Positions 50,745 through 59,709 of a DNA stretch of 64,000 nt are shown here, piece by piece. Numbering within the stretch: the first letter of the stretch is position 1; every line of letters starts with the position of its first letter. The notes beneath the pieces are model-generated. The model saw only the letters and a program-made list of their open reading frames with translations. It had not been told where the DNA came from and did not search any database. The stretch is from Variovorax atrisoli 110B (GTDB lineage: Bacteria > Pseudomonadota > Gammaproteobacteria > Burkholderiales > Burkholderiaceae_C), in NCBI RefSeq assembly GCF_000382045.1, contig NZ_KB907451.1, positions 558,001 to 622,000 of the forward strand, in the 5' to 3' direction. Position numbers and translations under genes: made by a program.

Positions 50745-51524
50745 ATGGCCTCCAGCACCGCTTCTTCTTCCTCCTCATCTTCTTCCCCCGTCCTGGCCGG
50801 CAAGGTCGCCTTCGTCACCGGCGGCTCGCGCGGCATTGGCGCGGCCATCGTGCGCCGCCTGGCACACGACGGCGCCGCCGTGGCCTTCAGCTACGCCGCC
50901 TCGGCCGCACCGGCCGAGGAACTGGTGCGCAGCATCCAGTCGGAAGGCGGCCGCGCCCTCGCGCTGAAGATCGACAGCGCCGACGCCGCGGCCCTCACCG
51001 CCGGCATCGACGAAGCCGCCCGCACCTTCGGCAGGATCGACATCCTCGTGAACAACGCCGGCGTGTTCCTCGGCGGCACCCTCGACGAGTTCTCGCTCGA
51101 GGACTTCGACAAGACGCTGGCCATCAACGTGCGCGCCGTCTTCGTCGCCGCCAAGGCGGCCTCGCGCCACATGGGCGAGGGCGGCCGCATCATCAACATC
51201 GGCAGCACGAATGCCGAGCGCATGCCCTGGCCCGGAGGCAGCGCCTACGCGATGAGCAAGTCGGCGCTGGTCGGCCTGGTGCAGGGCCTGTCGCGCGACC
51301 TCGGCCCGCGCGGCATCACGGTCAACAACGTGCAGCCCGGCCCGGTCAACACCGACATGAACCCCGTCGACGGCCCCAACGCCGCCTCGATGCACGGCCT
51401 GATGGCGCTGGCCCGCCACGCCCGTCCGGAAGAAATCGCCGGCATGGTCGGCTACCTGGCCAGCCCCGAGGCGGGCTTCGTGACCGGCGCGAGCCTCAAT
51501 ATCGACGGCGGCTTCGCGGCTTGA
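50745..51524 (+). CDS. short-chain dehydrogenase/reductase
   Basis: A 259-residue SDR. The NAD(P) site is VTGGSRGIGAAIVRRLA, NNAG follows (LVNNAGVFLG), the catalytic residues are INIGSTNAE and YAMSK, and VTGASLNIDGGFAA ends it. The start follows AGGAAAA. The first 14 residues are a serine run (SSTASSSSSSSS) not typical of the family. The gene is controlled by the divergent LysR protein in all likelihood. The substrate is unknown. Confidence 0.88.
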   Translation: MASSTASSSSSSSSPVLAGKVAFVTGGSRGIGAAIVRRLAHDGAAVAFSYAASAAPAEELVRSIQSEGGRALALKIDSADAAALTAGIDEAARTFGRIDILVNNAGVFLGGTLDEFSLEDFDKTLAINVRAVFVAAKAASRHMGEGGRIINIGSTNAERMPWPGGSAYAMSKSALVGLVQGLSRDLGPRGITVNNVQPGPVNTDMNPVDGPNAASMHGLMALARHARPEEIAGMVGYLASPEAGFVTGASLNIDGGFAA

Positions 51525-51718
51525 CTTGGTTCGCCCCCAGGCTGCGCGCACTTCGTGTCGCTTCGCCAACCCCCTTCCGGGGCAACACCAACGGCCCGGC
51601 AAAGCCGGTTCCGTGGTGGCACTTGGCTCACCCCCATGCTGCGCGCACTTCGTGTCGCTTCGCCAACCCCCTTCCGGGGGCAACACCAACGGCCCGGCAA
51701 AGCCGGTTCCGTGGTGTT
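51524..51718 (+). repeat. interspersed intergenic repeat, two tandem copies (B and C)
   Basis: Two copies of a 97-base unit lie head to tail after the SDR gene (51524-51620 and 51621-51718). They differ in only a few bases and share GCTGCGCGCACTTCG and TGTCGCTTCGCCAACCCC, the CCCCCTTCCGGGG hairpin and GGCCCGGCAAAGCCGG-type hairpin. An inverted third copy lies at 48468-48557. No coding content, terminal repeats or target duplication are visible. Confidence 0.9.
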
Positions 51719-51750
51719 CTGGAATGGGCCGTGGCCTGCTTGTGGAGCGG

Positions 51751-52176
51751 TCAGGGTGTGCCGCGCTGCACTGCCTCGATGAGCTTGTCGAGGGTGGTGT
51801 CGAGCTGCGCCAGTTCGACCGCATCGATGCCGCCGAACAGTGCGACTTCGCGTTCTCGGCCGAGCGCGCCCACCGTTTCGTGCAGCGCCTTGCCTGCGGC
51901 GGTGAGATAGAGGCGGCTGCTGCGCCGGTCGGTCGGGTCGTCGTGGCGCTGTACGCGCCTGTGGCGCCGCAGGCCGGCCAGCGCGCGGCTCACTGCCATC
52001 TTGTCGAGGCCGGTCTGGTCGGCGACCTGCGTGGCGTTGAGCCCGGGCTGCGCGGCGAGCACGGCCATCGTGCGCCATTCGTTGAGCGTGAGCCGGTGCT
52101 CGCGGCCCACGCGTTCATGGAAAGGCCGCGCCGTGAGATTCGCGACCCGCACCAGCTTGAAGAAGAGCGGGTCCAT
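51751..52176 (-). CDS. MarR family regulator
   Basis: A 141-residue winged-helix protein. The DNA-binding core is LNATQVADQTGLDKMAVSRA and the wing DPTDRRSSRLYLTAAGKAL. It lies 24 bases downstream of the E1 beta gene, in the same direction, so it may be part of that operon and regulate it. The ligand is unknown. Confidence 0.85.
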   Translation of the reverse strand: MDPLFFKLVRVANLTARPFHERVGREHRLTLNEWRTMAVLAAQPGLNATQVADQTGLDKMAVSRALAGLRRHRRVQRHDDPTDRRSSRLYLTAAGKALHETVGALGREREVALFGGIDAVELAQLDTTLDKLIEAVQRGTP

Positions 52177-52200
52177 CGCTTCCGGCGAGGCGGCCTGCCT

Positions 52201-53160
52201 TCAGCCCACCAGCTTCTTCGCCGCGGCCACGATCGCTTCCGCGCCGACGCGTGACTGCGCCTCCAGCACCGGCGCATAGCCCACCGGAATGCGCGGCGCG
52301 CCCAGCCGCGCCACGCGGCAGCCGGTGGCCTCCGCCGCACTCGCCGCGATCTCCGCGCCGAAGCCCGCCGCCTGCACCGCCTCGTGCACCACCAGCAGCC
52401 GGCCGGTGCGCGCGCACGACGACAGCACCGTCTCGCGGTCCCACGGCCACAGCGTGCGCAGGTCGATCAGGTCCACCGCGATACCTTCGGCCGCCAGCGC
52501 GTCGCAGGCCGCCGAGCAGGCCTGCATCTGCCGGCTCCAGCTCACCAGCGTGAGCGCATCGCCCTCGCGCACGCGCGCCGCCTTGCCCAGCGGCACGGCG
52601 ATGCCTTCGTCGACCTCGCCGCGCGCGCCCCACAGCGTCTTGTGCTCGATGTAGACCACCGGGTCGCCGCACTGCAGGGCGGAGCGCAGCAGCCCGTGGT
52701 TGTCCTGCGGCGTCGAGGGGCACACCACCACCACGCCCGGCAGGTGCGCGAACCAGGCTTCGAGCGACTGCGAATGCTGCGCCGCCGAGGCGTCCCAGAT
52801 GCCGCCGGGCATGCGCGCCACCAGCGGCACGCGGCCCTGGCCGCCGAACATGAAGCGGTTCTTGGCGGCCTGGTTCACAAGCTCGTCCATGCCGCACAGC
52901 GCGAAGTCGACCACGCGCATCTCGACCACCGGCCGCAGCCCCGCGAGCGCCATGCCCACGCCGGCGCCCATGATCGCCGCCTCGCTGATCGGCGTGTCGA
53001 TCACGCGACCTTCGCCGAAGCGCTGCTGCAGTCCCTTGTACTGGCCGAAGATGCCGCCACGGCCCACGTCCTCGCCGAGCACCACCACGCGCGGGTCGGC
53101 TTCCATCTCGCGCTGCAGGGCGAGCAGGGCGGCTTCCGAATAGCTCAGTTCGTGCTTCAT
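52201..53160 (-). CDS. 2-oxo-acid/acetoin-type dehydrogenase E1, beta subunit
   Basis: A 319-residue transketolase-like beta subunit. It begins MKHELSYSEAALLALQREME and has VVLGEDVGRGGIFGQYKGL, DTPISEAAIMGAGVGMALAG and FGGQGRVPLVARMPGG, all conserved in E1 beta subunits of acetoin, pyruvate and branched-chain complexes. It pairs with the alpha subunit encoded four bases upstream (ATGA overlap). No E2 or E3 gene lies nearby. Confidence 0.9.
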   Translation of the reverse strand: MKHELSYSEAALLALQREMEADPRVVVLGEDVGRGGIFGQYKGLQQRFGEGRVIDTPISEAAIMGAGVGMALAGLRPVVEMRVVDFALCGMDELVNQAAKNRFMFGGQGRVPLVARMPGGIWDASAAQHSQSLEAWFAHLPGVVVVCPSTPQDNHGLLRSALQCGDPVVYIEHKTLWGARGEVDEGIAVPLGKAARVREGDALTLVSWSRQMQACSAACDALAAEGIAVDLIDLRTLWPWDRETVLSSCARTGRLLVVHEAVQAAGFGAEIAASAAEATGCRVARLGAPRIPVGYAPVLEAQSRVGAEAIVAAAKKLVG

Positions 53161-54200
53161 CGCCACTGGCCCTCCCCGACGGTCTGCACGTCGGTGAAGG
53201 CGGCGGCCGGCTCGGGCCACGGGGCTGCGTCGGCGACCGCGAGGGCGGTGTCGACCTCGTCGCGCGCGGCGTTCTCGATGGCGTCGAGAGTCGCGGTGGC
53301 GACGCCGGCCGAAAGCAGATGGCCGCGCGCCCGGGCGATCGGATCGGTCTCGAGCGCAGCGGCCAGCTCGGCCGGATCGCGGTACGCCGCCACGTCGACC
53401 GACACATGCCCCTTCACGCGATAGGTCAGCGCATGCAGCAGGCGCGGCCCGCCGCCAGTGCGCACCTCGGCCACCAGCTTCGCGGCGGCAGCGTGCACCG
53501 CGAACACGTCGTTGCCGTCGACCTGCGTGGACGCGATGCCGAGCGACTCGGCGCGCGCGGAGGCGCCTTCGCCGGCCGTCATCGGGCCGCTCGCGGTGGT
53601 CGCGCTCCAGCGGTTGTCCTCGCAGACGAAGAGCACCGGCAGCTCGTACACGCGCGCCCAGTTCAGCGCTTCAAGGAAAGGCCCGCGGTTGATCGCGCCG
53701 TCGCCGAAGAAGCAGACGGTGATGTCGTCGCTCTTCTTCAGAAGCTTCTGCGCGTGCGCCGCGCCCACCGCGATCGGCAGCCCCGCCGCCACCACGCCGT
53801 TGGCGCCCAGCATGCCGACCGAGAAATCCGCGATGTGCATCGAGCCGCCCTTGCCGCCGTTGAAGCCGGTGGCCTTGCCGAACAGCTCGCACATCATCCG
53901 CGCGAGGTCGGCGCCCTTGGCCAGCGTGTGGCCATGGCCGCGGTGGGTGGAGGTGAGGTAGTCGGCGGGGCGCAGGTGGGCGCAGACGCCGGCCGGCACC
54001 GCCTCCTGCCCGGTCGACAGGTGCAGCGGCCCGCGGACCTTGGCGGCCCCCGCCGCCTGCTGGCCGTACGCGCTCACGCCGCCCTGGCTGGCGGTCTCCG
54101 CCGCGTTCTCGAAGGCCCGTATCCGCACCATGGCGCGGTACAGGGCCACACCCGCGCCATGCGCGCCGTGGGCGGCGCTGCTGGAAATGCTCGAGTCCAT
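53157..54200 (-). CDS. 2-oxo-acid/acetoin-type dehydrogenase E1, alpha subunit
   Basis: A 347-residue thiamine-diphosphate enzyme subunit. The ThDP motif is GDGAINRGPFLEALNWA ending with NRWSATT. HRGHGHTLAKGADLARMMCE and NGGKGGSMHIADFSVGMLGA are conserved in E1 alpha. It acts with the beta subunit to decarboxylate a 2-oxo acid or cleave acetoin. No E2 or E3 genes are close, so the complex must be completed elsewhere or the pair acts alone. Confidence 0.9.
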   Translation of the reverse strand: MDSSISSSAAHGAHGAGVALYRAMVRIRAFENAAETASQGGVSAYGQQAAGAAKVRGPLHLSTGQEAVPAGVCAHLRPADYLTSTHRGHGHTLAKGADLARMMCELFGKATGFNGGKGGSMHIADFSVGMLGANGVVAAGLPIAVGAAHAQKLLKKSDDITVCFFGDGAINRGPFLEALNWARVYELPVLFVCEDNRWSATTASGPMTAGEGASARAESLGIASTQVDGNDVFAVHAAAAKLVAEVRTGGGPRLLHALTYRVKGHVSVDVAAYRDPAELAAALETDPIARARGHLLSAGVATATLDAIENAARDEVDTALAVADAAPWPEPAAAFTDVQTVGEGQWR

Positions 54201-54308
54201 CTTGTCTCCGACGCCCTTGGAGCGGGCGTTCCGGAAAAAATCGTATCAAGCGAGACGGACTCGCGGCACCGGGCTTACCCGCCGCCTCCTCCTGCTTCCC
54301 CGCGGGTT

Positions 54309-56519
54309 TCAGGCCACTGGCGGCAGCCGGTCCAGCAGCTTGTCGAGCGTGATCGGGTAGTCGCGCACCCGCACGCCCGTCGCGTTGTAGACGGCATTCG
54401 CCACCGCCGCGGCGACGCCGCACATGCCGAGCTCGCCGACGCCCTTGGCCTTCATCGGCGAGGAGATCGGGTCGGTCTCGTCGAGGAAGACGACGTCCTG
54501 GTGCGGAATGTCCGCGTGCACCGGCACCTCGTAGCTCGCCAGGTCGTGGTTGACGAAGAAGCCGTGCCGCTTGTCGAGCGCGAGCTCCTCCATCAGCGCG
54601 CCGCCCACGCCCATCGTCATCGCGCCGATCACCTGGCTGCGCGCGGACTTCGGGTTCAGGATGCGCCCCGCGGCGCACACCGCGAGCATGCGCCGCACGC
54701 GGATCTCGCCGGTGGCCGCGTCGACGCCGACTTCCACGAAATGCGCGCCGAAGGTCGACTGCTGGTACTTCTTGTCGAGGTCGCCGAATTCGATGCTGTC
54801 CTCCACCACCAGCCCCTGCGCGCCGGCCGCTTCGGCCAGCGGCGCCGCGCGCGCGCCGGCGCGCACCATGCCGTCCGCGAACTCCGCCTCGGACGCCGGA
54901 AGGCCCAGCCTGGAGGCGACTGCTTCGCGCAGCTTCATGCATGCGGCGAAGACGCCCGAGGTCGAGCTGTTGGCGCCCCATTGCCCGCCGGAGCCGGCCG
55001 AGACCGGGTGCGCCGAGTCGCCCAGGCGCACCAGCACCTTGTCGAGCGGCACGCCCATGGTCTCGGCGGCGGTCTGCGCGATGATGGTGTAGGTCCCGGT
55101 GCCGATGTCCGTCATGTCGGTCTCCACCGTGACCATGCCGCGGTTGTCCAGGCGCACGCGCGCGCCCGACTTCGTGACCAGGTTGTTGCGGAACGCGGCC
55201 GCCACGCCCATGCCGACGAGCCAGCGGCCGTCGCGCTGCTGCCCCGGCGCCGGGTTGCGCCTGTTCCAGCCGAAGCGCTCGGCGCCGGTGCGCAGGCATT
55301 CGATCAGCTTGCGCTGGGAGTAGGGGCGCTGCGGTTTCTCGGGATCGACCTGCGTGTCGTTGAGCACGCGGAACTCGACCGGATCGATGCCCAGCTTCTC
55401 GGCCATCTCGTCCATGGCGATCTCCAGCGCCATCATGCCGGGCGCCTCGCCGGGCGCGCGCATCGCGTTGCCCTCGGGCAGATCGAGCACGGCCAGGCGC
55501 GTGGTCGTGAGGCGGTTCGCGCCGGCGTACAGCAGCCGGGTCTGGTTCACGGCGGTCTCCGGCTGGCCGCCCGGCAGGTCGCCCGACCAGCCTTCGTGGG
55601 CGATGGCGGTGAGCCTGCCGTCCCGGCCTGCGGCCAGGCGGATGCGCTGGATGGTCGCGGGCCGGTGCGTGGTGTTGTTCGCTATCAGCGGCCGCGGCAG
55701 CGCCACCTTCACCGGGCGCCGGGCTGCGCGCGCCCCCAGTGCCGCGAGCAGCGCGTCGGCCCGCACGAAAAGCTTGCCGCCGAAGCCGCCGCCGATGAAG
55801 GGCGAGATCAGCCGCACGTTCGCCTTCGGGATGCCGAGCGTCTTGGCGACATCGCCGGCGCCCCAGGCGATCATCTGGTTCGAGGTCCAGATGGTGAGCT
55901 TGTCGCCCTGCCACTGCGCGATGGAGGCGTGCGGCTCCATCATTGCGTGCGACTCGTCGGGCGTGGTGTAGGTCGCGTCGAGCTGCACGGGGGCGGCCGC
56001 GTAAGCGCTGGCGAAATCGCCCGTCCTGGTCTGCGGCTCGCCAGAGAAGGGGGTGGCCGCGGGCATCTGCGCCGCGTCCTTCTCGGCGGCCAGGTCGAAG
56101 CGGCCGGGCGTGCGTTCGTACTCGATGCGCAGCAGCTGCGCCGCCGCGCGCGCCTGCTCGAAGGTCTCGGCCACGACCAGCGCCACCGCCTGGTGGTAGT
56201 GGTCGATCTCAGGGCCGCCCAGGAGCTTTGCCGTATTGAAGTCGCCCTTGGCGAGCTTGCCCGCATTGCGCGCGGTGACGATGGCCAGCACGCCCGGCGC
56301 CGCCCGGGCGGCGGCCAGGTCCATCGACGCGATGCGGCCCTTCGCGATGCCTGCGCCCACCACGTAGCCGTAGGCTGCGCCGGGCATCTCGGTGTTGCGC
56401 TCGTAGGCATAGCGCGCGGTGCCGGTGGTCTTCATCGGGCCGTCGATGCGGTCCGTGGGCCTGCCGATGATCTTCAGCTGGTCGATGGGGTTGGTCGTGG
56501 CGGGGGTGTCGAATCTCAT
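54309..56519 (-). CDS. paoC: aldehyde oxidoreductase molybdenum-binding subunit PaoC
   Basis: A 736-residue member of the xanthine dehydrogenase family, close to E. coli PaoC in length (732). IGRPTDRIDGPMKTTGTARY opens it, and GGGFGGKLFVRADALLAALG, NAMRAPGEAPGMMALEIAMD and KAKGVGELGMCG supply the molybdopterin site and the catalytic glutamate (GVGELG). It oxidises aldehydes at the Mo centre, using electrons passed to PaoB and PaoA. It is the third gene of paoABC, two bases after paoB. Confidence 0.92.
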   Translation of the reverse strand: MRFDTPATTNPIDQLKIIGRPTDRIDGPMKTTGTARYAYERNTEMPGAAYGYVVGAGIAKGRIASMDLAAARAAPGVLAIVTARNAGKLAKGDFNTAKLLGGPEIDHYHQAVALVVAETFEQARAAAQLLRIEYERTPGRFDLAAEKDAAQMPAATPFSGEPQTRTGDFASAYAAAPVQLDATYTTPDESHAMMEPHASIAQWQGDKLTIWTSNQMIAWGAGDVAKTLGIPKANVRLISPFIGGGFGGKLFVRADALLAALGARAARRPVKVALPRPLIANNTTHRPATIQRIRLAAGRDGRLTAIAHEGWSGDLPGGQPETAVNQTRLLYAGANRLTTTRLAVLDLPEGNAMRAPGEAPGMMALEIAMDEMAEKLGIDPVEFRVLNDTQVDPEKPQRPYSQRKLIECLRTGAERFGWNRRNPAPGQQRDGRWLVGMGVAAAFRNNLVTKSGARVRLDNRGMVTVETDMTDIGTGTYTIIAQTAAETMGVPLDKVLVRLGDSAHPVSAGSGGQWGANSSTSGVFAACMKLREAVASRLGLPASEAEFADGMVRAGARAAPLAEAAGAQGLVVEDSIEFGDLDKKYQQSTFGAHFVEVGVDAATGEIRVRRMLAVCAAGRILNPKSARSQVIGAMTMGVGGALMEELALDKRHGFFVNHDLASYEVPVHADIPHQDVVFLDETDPISSPMKAKGVGELGMCGVAAAVANAVYNATGVRVRDYPITLDKLLDRLPPVA

Positions 56520-56521
56520 GG

Positions 56522-57472
56522 TCAGCTCCTCGCTTGCGTGATGGCAGCGGCCAGCGTGCGCTCGGCGAGCTGCAGCTTGAACGCGTTCTCGTGGGTGGGT
56601 TGCGCGTCGGCGAGCAACCGCGCGGTCACGGCCTTCGCGCCCTGCGGCATGGCGGATTCGGCAGCCTCCATGCGCCACGGCTTGTGCGCGACGCCGCCGA
56701 GCGCCACCCGGCCGGACCCGTCGCGCTGCACGATGGCCGCGACGGACACCAGCGCGAAGGCGTAGGAGGCGCGGTCGCGCACCTTGCGGTAGACGTGCGT
56801 GCCGCCGACCGGCTTCGGCAGGGTCACGCCGGTGATGAGCTCGTCGCGCTCCAGCGCCGTCTCGATGTGGGGCGTGTCGCCGGGCAGGCGGTGGAAGTCG
56901 GCGATCGGGATCACGCGGGTGCGCCCATCGGGCCGCACGGTCTCGACCGAGGCGTCCAGCACGCGCATCGCCACGGCCATGTCGCTGGGGTTGGTGGCGA
57001 TGCAGGACTTGCTGCCGCCGATCACCGCGAGCTGCCGCGTCACGCCGCCGATGGCGCTGCAGCCGCTGCCGGGGCGCCGCTTGTTGCAGGGCTGGTCGGT
57101 GTCGTAGAAGTAGGGGCAGCGCGTGCGCTGCAGCAGGTTGCCCGCGGTGGTCGCCTTGTTGCGCAGCTGGCCCGATGCGCCGGCCAGCAGCGCGCGGGAG
57201 AGCACGCCGTAGTCGCGGCGCACGCGCTCGTCGGCCGCCAGGTCGGTGTTGCGCACCAGCGCGCCGATGCGCAGGCCGCCCTCGGGCGTCGGCTCGATGC
57301 GGTCCAGCGCCAGGCCGTTCACGTCGACCAGGTGCACCGGCGCCTCGATCTGCAGCTTCATGAGGTCCAGCAGGTTGGTGCCGCCGGCGATGAACTTCGC
57401 GCCGGGCCTGCCCGCGACGGCGGACACGGCCTGCGCCGGGGTCGCGGCGCGCTCGTAGGTGAAAGCCTTCAT
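56522..57472 (-). CDS. paoB: aldehyde oxidoreductase FAD-binding subunit PaoB
   Basis: A 316-residue FAD-binding subunit (E. coli PaoB is 318). [20 protein letters not shown] and [16 protein letters not shown] hold the FAD-binding motifs. [20 protein letters not shown] is followed by another cysteine (GCSAIGG), which matches the extra [4Fe-4S] cluster of PaoB. It transfers electrons between the Mo subunit and the [2Fe-2S] subunit. It overlaps paoA by four bases. Confidence 0.92.
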   Translation of the reverse strand: MKAFTYERAATPAQAVSAVAGRPGAKFIAGGTNLLDLMKLQIEAPVHLVDVNGLALDRIEPTPEGGLRIGALVRNTDLAADERVRRDYGVLSRALLAGASGQLRNKATTAGNLLQRTRCPYFYDTDQPCNKRRPGSGCSAIGGVTRQLAVIGGSKSCIATNPSDMAVAMRVLDASVETVRPDGRTRVIPIADFHRLPGDTPHIETALERDELITGVTLPKPVGGTHVYRKVRDRASYAFALVSVAAIVQRDGSGRVALGGVAHKPWRMEAAESAMPQGAKAVTARLLADAQPTHENAFKLQLAERTLAAAITQARS

Positions 57473-58131
57473 GCCTTGCTCCCCGCCACCTCGGTGATGG
57501 CCTCGACGATGTTGGAGTAGGCGCCGCAGCGGCAGATGTTGCCGCTCATGCGCTCGCGCAGTTCCTCGGCCGAGAGGGTCGGTCTGGCCGTGAGGTCGGC
57601 GCTCACGTGGCTCGGGATGCCGCGCCTGACCTCGTCGATCACCGCCACCGCCGAACAGATCTGCCCCGGCGTGCAGTAGCCGCACTGGTAGCCGTCGTGC
57701 CTGACGAAGGCGGCCTGCATCGGATGCATGTTCTGCGGCGTGCCGAGCCCTTCGATGGTCGTGACCTGCGCACCCTCGTGCATCACGGCGAGCGTCAGGC
57801 AGGAGTTGATCCGCCTGCCGTCGACGATGACCGTGCAGGCGCCGCACTGGCCGTGGTCGCAGCCTTTCTTGGTGCCCGTCAGCTGCAGGTGCTCGCGCAG
57901 CGCGTCGAGCAGGGTGGTGCGCGTGTCCACGTCGAGCGCGCGCGCCGTGCCGTTGACGTTCAGCGACAGCTTCGTGCGAAAGCCGCCCGCCGCGCTGGCG
58001 GCAGTTGGGGACGCGGGCGCGGGCTGCGCCGATGCGGGCGTCGCGTTGGACGCGGAAACCGCCGCGGCGGTTGCGGCGCCGACGATGAGGGCATCGCGCC
58101 GCGAGATCATTGGGGTCGTGGGACTGTCCAT
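57469..58131 (-). CDS. paoA: aldehyde oxidoreductase iron-sulfur subunit PaoA
   Basis: A 220-residue [2Fe-2S] subunit with a twin-arginine-type signal ([11 protein letters not shown]) for export to the periplasm. [21 protein letters not shown] binds the plant-type cluster, and the pair CGYCTPGQ and GNICRCGAY bind the second, with the family's spacing. GGAG lies before ATG 58131. It receives electrons from PaoB. It is the first gene of paoABC and lies next to an AraC regulator gene; the paoD maturation gene is not seen. Confidence 0.9.
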   Translation of the reverse strand: MDSPTTPMISRRDALIVGAATAAAVSASNATPASAQPAPASPTAASAAGGFRTKLSLNVNGTARALDVDTRTTLLDALREHLQLTGTKKGCDHGQCGACTVIVDGRRINSCLTLAVMHEGAQVTTIEGLGTPQNMHPMQAAFVRHDGYQCGYCTPGQICSAVAVIDEVRRGIPSHVSADLTARPTLSAEELRERMSGNICRCGAYSNIVEAITEVAGSKA

Positions 58132-58397
58132 GTCAGCTCCTGCTGTTCGAGGTTCGTGGGGATGGCCAATACCGCTCATATCCCGGGCGATGGGCGGCGT
58201 CGGTAGGAAAACGGCGGCTGTTGTCCCCTGCTCGCGGCTTCTTCGGCGCACCGGGGCTCGCGGCTTGCGAAAATGGTTCTCAGGTTCTCACCCTTGCAGC
58301 GCGCGGAGGGAACGAGCCGCTCGATTCCCATTCTTCTGGAGCCGCGCGGGGATCGATAGCGCGATCCTCTTCGTTTCTTGCCTGATCCGATGAGGCC

Positions 58398-59393
58398 TCA
58401 GGCGCGGCGGGCTTCGGCCGCGCCGCCGCCTTCCGCACCCGCACCCGCATGCCCGTTCGCGCGCGCAGCTGTGCGCATGACCTCGATGTCCCGCCGGGGC
58501 GGGGCGCCGAACAGGCGGCTGTACTCGCGGCTGAACTGCGAGGGGCTTTCGTAGCCCACCTCGAAGGCGGCGCTCGCTGCGTCGAAGTGCTCGTTGAGCA
58601 TCAGCCGCCTCGCCTCGTTCAGCCGCAGCCACTTCTGGTACTGCAGCGGGCTCATCGCGGTCAGCTGGCGGAAGTGGTGGTGGAAGGTCGGCGCACTCAT
58701 CTGCACGCGGGCCGCGAGCTCGTCGATGCGCACGGCGGTCGCGTAGTTCAGCCTCAGCCAGTCGATGGCCCTGGCGATGCGGTGGCCCTGCCCGTCGACC
58801 GAGGCGATCTGCCGCAGCTTCGCAGCCTGGTCGCTCATCAGCAGCCGGTAGTGGATCTCGCGATGGATCATCGGCGCGAGCACGGGAATGGCCTCGGGTT
58901 CGTCCAGCAGCTCCACCAGCCGGGCGAGCGGCGCCAGCAGCGCCGGCGTCGCGTCGCCGAGTCCCACGCTGATGCCGAGCGGGCGCTCGCGCTGCGGCGG
59001 CAGGTTGCCCTGCGCGATGAGCTCGGCCAGCACGCGCACGTCGAGCTTGAGCATCAGGCCCAGGCAGGGCTGCCGCGGGCTCGCCGTCATCACCTCGGAG
59101 TTGGCGGGCATGTCCAGCGAGGTGACGAGGAAGCGCGAGGTGTCGTAGGGATAGGCATGGCCGCCCACCCACATCCGCTTCGCGCCCTGCGCGACCAGCA
59201 CGATGCTCGGCTCGACCATGCAGACCGTGGGCGGCGCGGGCGCCTCGCGCCTGAAGAAGCTGAGGTTCGCGACGGGCGTCTCGTGGTCGCCCGGCGCGGG
59301 CGTGCGCGCGCCGATGATCCGCGCCATCGCCGACTGCAGGGCCCTGCACCGTGCCGAGGCGTCGGCGTCCTCCGTGTTCTGTCTGGGTGACAT
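58398..59393 (-). CDS. AraC family regulator
   Basis: A 331-residue regulator. The N-terminal half is the AraC_N-type sensing domain (VEPSIVLVAQGAKRMWVGGH), and the C-terminal half has two helix-turn-helix regions (IDELAARVQMSAPTFHHHFR and FDAASAAFEVGYESPSQFSR). It is read in the same direction as paoA, whose gene starts 266 bases further on, so it probably responds to an aldehyde or related compound and controls paoABC. ATG 59393 fits family starts. Confidence 0.87.
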   Translation of the reverse strand: MSPRQNTEDADASARCRALQSAMARIIGARTPAPGDHETPVANLSFFRREAPAPPTVCMVEPSIVLVAQGAKRMWVGGHAYPYDTSRFLVTSLDMPANSEVMTASPRQPCLGLMLKLDVRVLAELIAQGNLPPQRERPLGISVGLGDATPALLAPLARLVELLDEPEAIPVLAPMIHREIHYRLLMSDQAAKLRQIASVDGQGHRIARAIDWLRLNYATAVRIDELAARVQMSAPTFHHHFRQLTAMSPLQYQKWLRLNEARRLMLNEHFDAASAAFEVGYESPSQFSREYSRLFGAPPRRDIEVMRTAARANGHAGAGAEGGGAAEARRA

Positions 59394-59709
59394 CTTGCTT
59401 GCTTCGAAACCTCGTCGGGACTCTACCCGCGGCTCGCCCCGGCATCCATGCGGCTGGCGCGTCTCCACAGGATCAGGCAAGAAATGTAGAGGAGCGGGCA
59501 AGCCCTGGCACCACCCGGCAGGGTGGCCACCCGCCTGCTCTCCTACATCGTTGCGAGACGTTTCTGCGAACCCGTGCAGGACAAATGCCCGACCCGCCTT
59601 GGGAGGCCCCGCTGCGCGAATGCATGTGGCATCGTGACGCCCTCCTTCCGCTGCCTGCCACCGCGCGCGCAAGCGGCCCCCAACAATCAGATCGCAGGAG
59701 GTTCATCCC
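59394..59709. other. 316-bp divergent intergenic region with nested inverted repeats
   Basis: There is no convincing gene here. An imperfect inverted repeat (59484-59499 with 59533-59548; 13 of 16 bases pair) encloses a perfect hairpin at 59511-59526 (CCACCC ggca GGGTGG). It lies between the AraC gene and the response regulator gene, so it could be a regulatory site or a structured RNA. Nothing else is recognised. Confidence 0.5.

Noticed and set aside
51524..51718. CRISPR array
   Set aside because: There are only two units of 97 bases that repeat along their whole length. There are no short repeats with unique spacers and no cas genes.
53319..56765. Very long plus-strand open frame (1148 residues) opposite the E1 and pao genes
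   Set aside because: It is the antisense of well-supported genes with family motifs on the minus strand. The translation is Arg/His/Val-rich with no recognisable domain, as expected of high-GC shadows.
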